A program made the position numbers and the translations under genes. The notes beneath the pieces are model-generated. The model was not told the origin of the DNA. It saw nothing but the letters and a program-made list of their open reading frames with translations, and did not search any database. Positions 57,576 through 64,000 of a DNA stretch of 64,000 nt are shown here, piece after piece. This DNA comes from Cycas panzhihuaensis (Eukaryota > Cycadophyta): NCBI GenBank assembly GCA_023213395.1, contig CM041465.1:187557741-187621740 (forward strand), written 5' to 3'. How positions within the stretch are numbered: position 1 is the first letter of the stretch; each line of letters starts with the position of its first letter.

Positions 57576-60500
57576 ATGGCCTCAATTTATTCTCTAGGTG
57601 AGTCAAATAAATTGACAGGTACAAATTACTCAGCATGGAAAATTAAAATGAAGGGATTTCTGATTGCAAAGAATGCATGGAGTTAGTCACTCAAAAAGAA
57701 GTAAAACCAACCACAAATGTAGTAGCAAAAATTAGTTGGGAGGAAAGAGATAGGTAGGCTTTAATCATAATCACTCTGTCCATTAGTGACTCAATTTTAA
57801 CTCATATTAGTGGAGTCTCCACTTTTGTTGAAGTATGGAAAATCCTATCTTTCTTATTTAGTCAAAAAAAATGAAGCTTGTATTATTTCTCTAAGAGTAC
57901 AACTTTACTGACTTCATTTACAAGAGGGACAACAAGTTACCGATTTCATCACCAAACTGGTAGACATCAAGGATAACCTAGCCTTTGTTGGAGAGACCAT
58001 GTCAAATACCGAAATGGTTCACCCGGTACTCTTTCGACACATTGTGTGGTCATTTGCTTCAACAGGAACAAAGAACTTACAAGTATGAAGGAGTAGATGT
58101 TGAAGAAGCCTTTATCTCAAGGCTTAGAATTAGTGAAAGAGTGGGACAAAGTACTAGGGGAAGATCATTCAAAACTAGAAGCAACAAAGGAAGTTCCTTC
58201 AGAGGAACTAGAAGAGGCCAATCACCAGATACTCGAGTATGCTATCAGTGTAGAAGAATAGGTCACATTGTAGCAAAATGTAGAACAACAAAAAGTTGCC
58301 CATGCTATTATTGTGAAAGTCATGGGCATCTCTCCAGCAATTGTTTCTACAAAAGATCTGACATTTCCAAGGGTAAACGAGTTGAAGGAAATTGTAGTAG
58401 AGAATAGTCAAAAGATGAAGATGATGGAGAGACTTCCTTTGTTGCTGCTTTAGTTTCATCCATTCAACACAGTAAAAATCGGTTTCTTGACTTAGGTGTA
58501 TCAAACGATATGATAGGTAGAGAAGATTGGTTTGAATCCTTGCAGCCATCCTTGATGAACAAAATTGTGGAATTAGGTGATAATCATCTTCTAGAAATCA
58601 AAGGCAGAGGAACTATAGCAATCCAAATTAAGCATGAAATTTTAAAAAATGGAAATGTGTTATTTGTACTAGGCACGAAGAAGAATCTTCTTTCAAGATC
58701 ACAGATAAGAAAGAAGAAACTTCATCTGATCTTTCATGAAAATGGTAAATGTTATATTCTCGATATGAAAAAGGGTGGTCAAGTCATTGCTAAGGGAATA
58801 GAAATTGATGATCTTTTATAAGTTGGTTTCTACCCCTATTATCCCCTCTATAAAAGCTCTTGTTGTCTAAGATAATAATAATGAAATCTAGCTTTCTCAC
58901 TATGGGCATATTACTGATGATAGATTAAAATTGCTAAAAAATTCCAAGATGGTTGATGGATTGCCTATTAATCTTACATTGAATGCCTATGTTTGCAAAA
59001 GTTGTATGCTAGGGAAACATCATAGAATGCCATTTCAAGAAAGCAATTAGAAAGCAAAAGAAAAACTAGAATTGATTCACAATGATATATGTGGACCTAT
59101 TATACCAAACTCTGTAAATGGTGCCAAGTATTTTTTCACTTTTATAGATGATTTTACTAGAAAAGCTTGGGTTTACTTTATATTTAGTAAATCTAAAGCC
59201 CTTGATTGTTTAAAAGAGTTCAAAGCTCAAGTAGAACTCGAAAGCGGGCACAAAATAAAGATGTTGAGGACAAACGAAGGTGGAGAGTATGTCTCAAATG
59301 ATTTTTCAAGTTTTTGCAAAACTCATGGCATCCGTAAGCAGATTACAACTCCATATGTGCTATAGTCAAATGGAATAGCTGAAAGATTAAACAAGACCTT
59401 AACCGAGATGGATCGATGCATGATGAAGGACAAAAAGTTATCAAACATATATTGGGCTAAAGCTGTCAACACTATTGTCTACCTGACAAATAGATGTCCT
59501 ATGAAGGCACTTGACAAGGTCACTCCTGAAGAAGCTTGGACAAGCACAAAACTAGATGTAAGTCATCTAAGAATTTTTGGATGTACTGCCTATGTACATG
59601 TTCCAACTCAAAAAGAACCAAATTAGATGATAAAAGCATTGAATGTATTTTAGTTGGATACAGTACAAAATCGAAATCTTATGGATGCATAGACATCAAA
59701 ACAAAGAAATATATGTAAGTAGAGACATAACCTTTGATGAAGAGGTCTCCAGAAATAAAGATATTGATTATTCTCAAAAGAATATAATAGTAAAAGATAA
59801 TATAGAATATACTATAAGTCCTGCTAAGGAAGAATCAAAAGAAACAGAAAAGTCGACCTCTCAAGAAGATACAAAAGAGTCGACTTCTCAAGGAGAATTA
59901 GAAGAGGAAGGATAGGAAAATGTCTCAAGAAAAGGTTAGCTAAATGGTGCCTAAAAATTATTGAAGAATTGGAAGGAGACGTATTAGAACACACAACCAT
60001 ATCTCAAAGGCATCAAGCCTTGGTCTACTCAATCAAACCTCAGAACTTTGAAGAAGCCTGTGGAAAAATAGAATGGGAAGAAACTATGGACAAGGAAATG
60101 AAGTCCTTAAATCAAAATAACACTTGGGATCTAGTTTCGCTTCCAAAGGATAAACCCATTATGGGTTATAAAGGGTATATAAAATAAAAGAAAAACCTGA
60201 TGGAAGCATAGAAAAAAATAAATCCCAGCTTGTAGCAAAAGGATACACCTAGACAACAAACATTGACTATGAAGAAACATTTACTCTGATAGCAAAGCTC
60301 ATAACCATTCGCACCGTCATAGCCTTGGTAGCTCAACACAATTAGAAAATTGTGCACATGGATGTAAAAAGTGCCTTCTTGAATAGTGATCTCAATGATG
60401 AAGTTTATATGGAACAACCATTAGGATACATAAAGAGTGGGGAAAAACATCTAGTTTACAAATTGAAAAAGACACTATATGGTTTAAAGCAGGCACCCAA

Positions 60501-61563
60501 AGTGTGGTATACCAAGTTGGATCTTCATCTACAACAAGGAGGACTTCATAGATGCAAAGTAGATCTAAGCCTTTATATAAAAAAATAAGGTAATTTGATC
60601 ACCATTATTGTAGTATATGTAGATGATCTGATTATCACAAGGAATGATAATCAAACCATTAGCCAGATACAAGGACAAATGGAGAATAAATTTGAAATGA
60701 CCAACTTAGGTGTTCTCCACTACTATCTTGGTATAGTAGTCGATCAAGGAGAAAGTGGGATTTTTATCTCACAATTCAAATACATAAAAAACTTGCTAAA
60801 AAGGTTCAACATGGAAGAATGCAATCCATGTGTTATATCGATGGAAATAGTTGTTTCTTCACTAATGATGAGAGTAAACAAAAGGAAGTAAACGAAATTC
60901 TCTTAGGGCAACTTGTTGGGAGCTTAATTTATCTGATAGCAACCAGACCCAATATTTCCTTCTTTGTTGGAGTCATTTCTAGGTTTATGCATAATCCAAA
61001 GATTGCACATGGAATGCTACCAAGAAAGTCTTGAGATATATTAAAGATACCTTAAATTTTGGGCTACAATACACAAGGATAGATGAGCTAGATCTAATTG
61101 GATACATTGACTCTGATTGGGCTAGAGAATTCCTAGAAAGGAAATCAACATCTAGATATTGTTTCAGTCTTGGATCTGCTATAACATCTTGGAGCAACAA
61201 AAAGCAACCAATAGTAGCCTTATTTTCTACAGATGTTAAATATAAGATTGTTGTAAGCGCAACCTGTGAGGCAGTCTAGTTAAGACAACTATTGAATGAT
61301 CTAAATCAAGGCTATGAAAAGGCAACAACAATTTATTGTGACAGTCAAAGTGTGATTAAGCTTACCAAGAACCTTGTCTTTCATGTAAGGTCCAAACACA
61401 TAAAGATTCATCATCACTTTATCAGAGAAAAGGTTTAGAATAAAGAAATCAAGTTACAATATTGCAGTAGTAATCAACAAGTTGCAGATGTTTTTACAAA
61501 ACGATTGCCAAAGGACAAATTTCAATATTTAAGGGATTTACTTAGAATGAAAAGCAAAGGATA
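57576..61563 (+). pseudogene. Copia G gag-pol
   Basis: Gag starts MASIYSLGESNKLTGTNYSA. Two knuckles (CYQCRRIGHIVAKC, CYYCESHGHLSSNC) lie near 58,240-58,340. Protease is DLGVS instead of DSGAS (near 58,490). Integrase: HNDICGPIIPNSVNGAKY, MLRTNEGGEYVSND (the second catalytic Asp is Asn) and SNGIAERLNKT. The linker has KRLAKWCLKIIEELEGD. RT: HMDVKSAFLNSDLNDEVYME, KTLYGLKQAPKVWYTK and YVDDLI (60,617-60,634). RNase H: ITSWSNKKQPIVALFST, YCDSQSVIKLTKN, FIREKV. Scattered stops and frameshifts. Confidence 0.92.
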
Positions 61564-61578
61564 AAACATTAGGGAAGG

Positions 61579-61789
61579 TGTTAGAATGTTAATGTTTTAT
61601 CCTAAAGTTGTATTTTGTAAAACCAAAAGGGTTATGTGTCATTGTAGTATCTTTGTATTAATCTGACACTTGTCACTCATGATGGACACTTGTTGTCTAT
61701 GTACAAATTAGTTATGTAAGATTACTTGTATAAATGAGAGAACACCCCTTTCATCAAATTAATGAAGAATTCAGTTCCATTATTATAGA
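61579..61789 (+). repeat. 3' LTR of Copia G
   Basis: It starts TGTTAGAATGTTAATG after the purine tract and is followed by TSD ACTAT. Confidence 0.9.
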
Positions 61790-63990
61790 ACTATGTTTAG
61801 TCTATTTTTTCCAACATGGACCTCATATGGAATCATGAAAAACCATATAGAGAATTTAAGAGATATGTTATAAACTTGTAGAGAAAACAATATGTACTTA
61901 AATCTAGAGAAGTGTACATTCTTGGTTTCATTCAAAAATCTACTAGGTCACATTGTGAGTAAAGATGACTTAAGGGATCTGGCAAAAGTGTTTGCCTTCT
62001 TGCATTTTCTAGTTCCAGTGACACGAAAATAGTTGAAGGGATTTTTGGGGATGATTGGATACTATAGGAAGTTTATAAAGGGATATGCATATATATCAGG
62101 GCCTTTGGAGGATTTGTTGAGGAAAGATATAGAATGGGAATGGGGAACAGAACAACAAGAAGCATTTGAGTTTGTGAACTAGGCAATAGCGTCTGCACCT
62201 ATTCTACAATTTCTTGATTGGAATAAGATCTTTCATATGCATGTGGGCGTTTCACAATATGCCATTGAGTGCATAATAGCACAATCAAGAGAGAGTAATA
62301 ATGATCATCCCATATATTTTGCCCACAAACATTTGACAAGAGATGAACAAAACTATACAACAGTAGAGAGAGAAGGCCTAGGGATGGTATATGTTTTGCA
62401 AAAGTTTCTACATTATCAGTGGTTGAATTTGTCTATTTTTTATATGGATCACTAAGTACTCATGTATCTTGTTAATAAACTATTGTTGAGAGGGTGCATT
62501 AGCAAGTGGCAAACGATATTCCAAGAATTTACATTCAAGATCATGGTGAAAACCTAGAAAGGTGCATATCATTCTTGACCAATTATCTAGAATCAAAAAT
62601 GGGAAAAAAGCCACAAGAATAGTAGATAATTTTCCAAATGTATCATTGTACAACATAGAAGTGGTACCAACTAAATGGTATAAGGGGATTCTAGAATATC
62701 TAGCAATAGGGGAGTTGTGACCAGAATTGGATAAAGTAAAGAGAAGACACTTGGTCCAAAGGGTTGGACCTTATTAGCTTATCCAAGGCAAATTATATCA
62801 CTTAGGACTGGATGATGTGCTATGCCATTATGTTAAGCCACATGAGATGGAGTAAATAATTGCCCAAGCCCATGACAAAATGGCAGAAGGACATATGGGT
62901 AAAGAAACAATATGGAGAAAAGTGTTGATTGTTAGATTTTGGTGGCCAACGATGTTTGAGAACATAAAGAAATGGATCAGAAAAATGCAACTTCTACTAG
63001 AGAACAGGGAAACCAAGTTGCCAAGGCTTTCGACCATTAAATCCATATTGCCATTTGAGAAGTGGGGTCTTGATTTTGTTTGGCCTATTTGACTTGCAGC
63101 TTAATGACCTCAAGCCAAATATATACTGGTGGCCACAGATTACATGACCAAATGGGTGGAAGCGACACCACTAAGAAAGGCAAACATGAACAACACGACA
63201 AGATTCTTATACACAGTAATTATAACACGATCTAGTTGCCCCTTGGAGATAGTGAGTGACCAAGGATTACATTTCTTGAATCAAGTAATGGAAGAGCTAA
63301 CAATGAAATTCTTGATTAGTCACCACATATGCACACCTTACTACCTTAAAGCTAATGGACAAGCAAAAAGTTCAAATAAGATTATCGAGAATTGATTATG
63401 GAAGATCTATGATGTGGGAAGATCTGACTAGGAAAAAAAACTACCATCAATGTACGGACCTTTTCTATGACTTATAAAAGAGCGATGGGCTAGATACCAT
63501 TCTAGTTAGTCTATGGAATGGAAACAATTATTTTGATTGAGTTTGAGATCCTAAGTCTTCGAGTGGCTATGACTTGTTGACTCAACATTATAGATTCATT
63601 ATGGGAACAACTACAACAACTATTGTAATTAGAGAAAACTCAGTACAAAGCAAGATGGTTATAAAATATTGAGAAAATACAACAAAAAACTTAGAACGAC
63701 TGCCACCTAAAAGCACCCCAGTTTGAGGAAGGAGACTAGGTGGTGTAGTACAATAGCAAATTTTGTATACATCCTGGTAAATTGAAAGTGAGGTGGCTTG
63801 GACCATATATTGTGGACAAGATTTTCACCAATGATTCAGTCCAATTATGAGAGATCGATGGATTGCAATTGCAGACAATGGTAAATCGCAGTTAGTTGAA
63901 ACCCTACCATATATAGGGAGGAAAATCTACTAGGGGAATTGACTGGTTGTATCATAATGTGTTGCTCGAGTTGGAGGCAATGGAGGTTGT
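61790..63990 (+). pseudogene. Gypsy element I: end of RT, RNase H, integrase
   Basis: RT thumb/connection: IMKNHIENLRDML, NLEKCTFLVSFKNLLGHIVS, GYYRKFIKGYAYISGPLEDLL. RNase H: FHMHVGVSQYAIECIIAQ (the first catalytic Asp position is His), HLTRDEQNYTTVEREGLGMV. Integrase: AEGHMGKETIWRKVLIVRFW with the Cys pair of the zinc finger lost, KWGLDFVWPI, LVATDYMTKWVEA, IVSDQGLHFLNQ, and NGQAKSSNK, where the catalytic Glu is Lys. Stops are frequent after 63,394. The sequence runs out of the window before a 3' LTR. Confidence 0.9.
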
Positions 63991-64000
63991 CTTGGTACTA

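Larger units (their letters stand above)
57217..61789 (+). mobile_element. Ty1/copia retrotransposon G, complete but inactive
   Basis: About 4570 bp between TSD copies ACTAT (57,212-57,216 and 61,790-61,794). LTRs are about 57,217-57,417 and 61,579-61,789, with about 10% differences by eye. PPT-like TTAGGGAAGG precedes the 3' LTR. The 5' LTR has lost the first TGT. Removal restores the codons around DDWT of the gypsy RT. A 38-bp tandem duplication follows the 5' LTR. Confidence 0.9.
35922..64000 (+). mobile_element. Ty3/gypsy retrotransposon I, fragmented by four nested elements
   Basis: 5' LTR, leader, gag, protease and a linker ORF lie in 35,922-45,897. RT, RNase H and integrase follow in pieces to the window end. 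It is the same family as element M. Inserted into it are C (gypsy), F, E and G (copia). Removing E and G at their TSDs restores one RT reading direction and order. Assigning the RT pieces to the same element as the gag rests on strand, order and the nested layout, because the left boundary of F is not resolved. The 3' LTR is beyond the window. Confidence 0.75.

Noticed and set aside
1-64000. CRISPR arrays, rRNA or bacterial defence genes
   Set aside because: No regularly spaced direct repeats with unique spacers, no rRNA-like blocks and no prokaryotic gene organisation were seen.

Overview
The window is nuclear DNA of a seed plant. The evidence is a spliced peroxisomal multifunctional-protein gene with GT-AG introns, surrounded by Ty1/copia, Ty3/gypsy and LINE retrotransposons of plant type. 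The very long repeat-filled introns and the many old, stop-riddled copies suggest a large, slowly purged genome such as a gymnosperm; that is an inference, not something the sequence proves. I saw no prokaryotic genes, CRISPR arrays or rRNA.

Layout, left part (1-25.2 kb). A Ty3/gypsy element (called M here, minus strand) occupies 1-2577, with an 833-bp LTR, a primer-binding site (PBS) and an intact 408-aa gag. Next is a plant L1-type LINE (about 2.75-8.74 kb), which sits inside the integrase of a Copia element (D, to 14.88 kb). D is also split at its reverse transcriptase by a complete 3.36-kb gag-only LTR element (A, minus). A second Copia element (J, 15.6-25.2 kb) is split in gag by another gag-bearing, pol-less LTR element (K, minus), and in its 3' LTR by a third (B, plus).

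Middle (25.2-35.9 kb). Seven exons (26,006-28,646) encode the N-terminal enoyl-CoA hydratase part of a plant MFP2/AIM1-like beta-oxidation protein. All have clean splice sites and no stops. Exon 1 and the downstream exons are not in the window, so both flanking retrotransposon nests lie either in its introns or beyond a broken gene. A pol-less LTR element (L, 31.65-34.98 kb) and a 250-bp tandem duplication follow.

Right part (35.9-64 kb). A gypsy element (I, same family as M) starts with an LTR at 35,922 and runs past the window end. It is cut into pieces by a chromovirus-type gypsy element (C, 40,160-45,694, target-site duplication (TSD) GTAAT), a Copia element (F, about 47.2-51.5 kb), a second Copia element (E, minus, 51,626-56,936, TSD GTCAC) and a third (G, 57,217-61,789, TSD ACTAT). 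Its RT reads on across the E and G insertion points.

How it fits together. Almost everything except the MFP gene is transposon. Autonomous-type copies have LTRs diverged by about 10% and carry broken pol genes, whereas the gag-only elements A and B have LTRs differing by only about 3.5% and 1.5%. A and B share a roughly 450-bp 5' leader although A carries a copia-type Gag and B a gypsy-type Gag. This modular, pol-less group is the most interesting signal I found.
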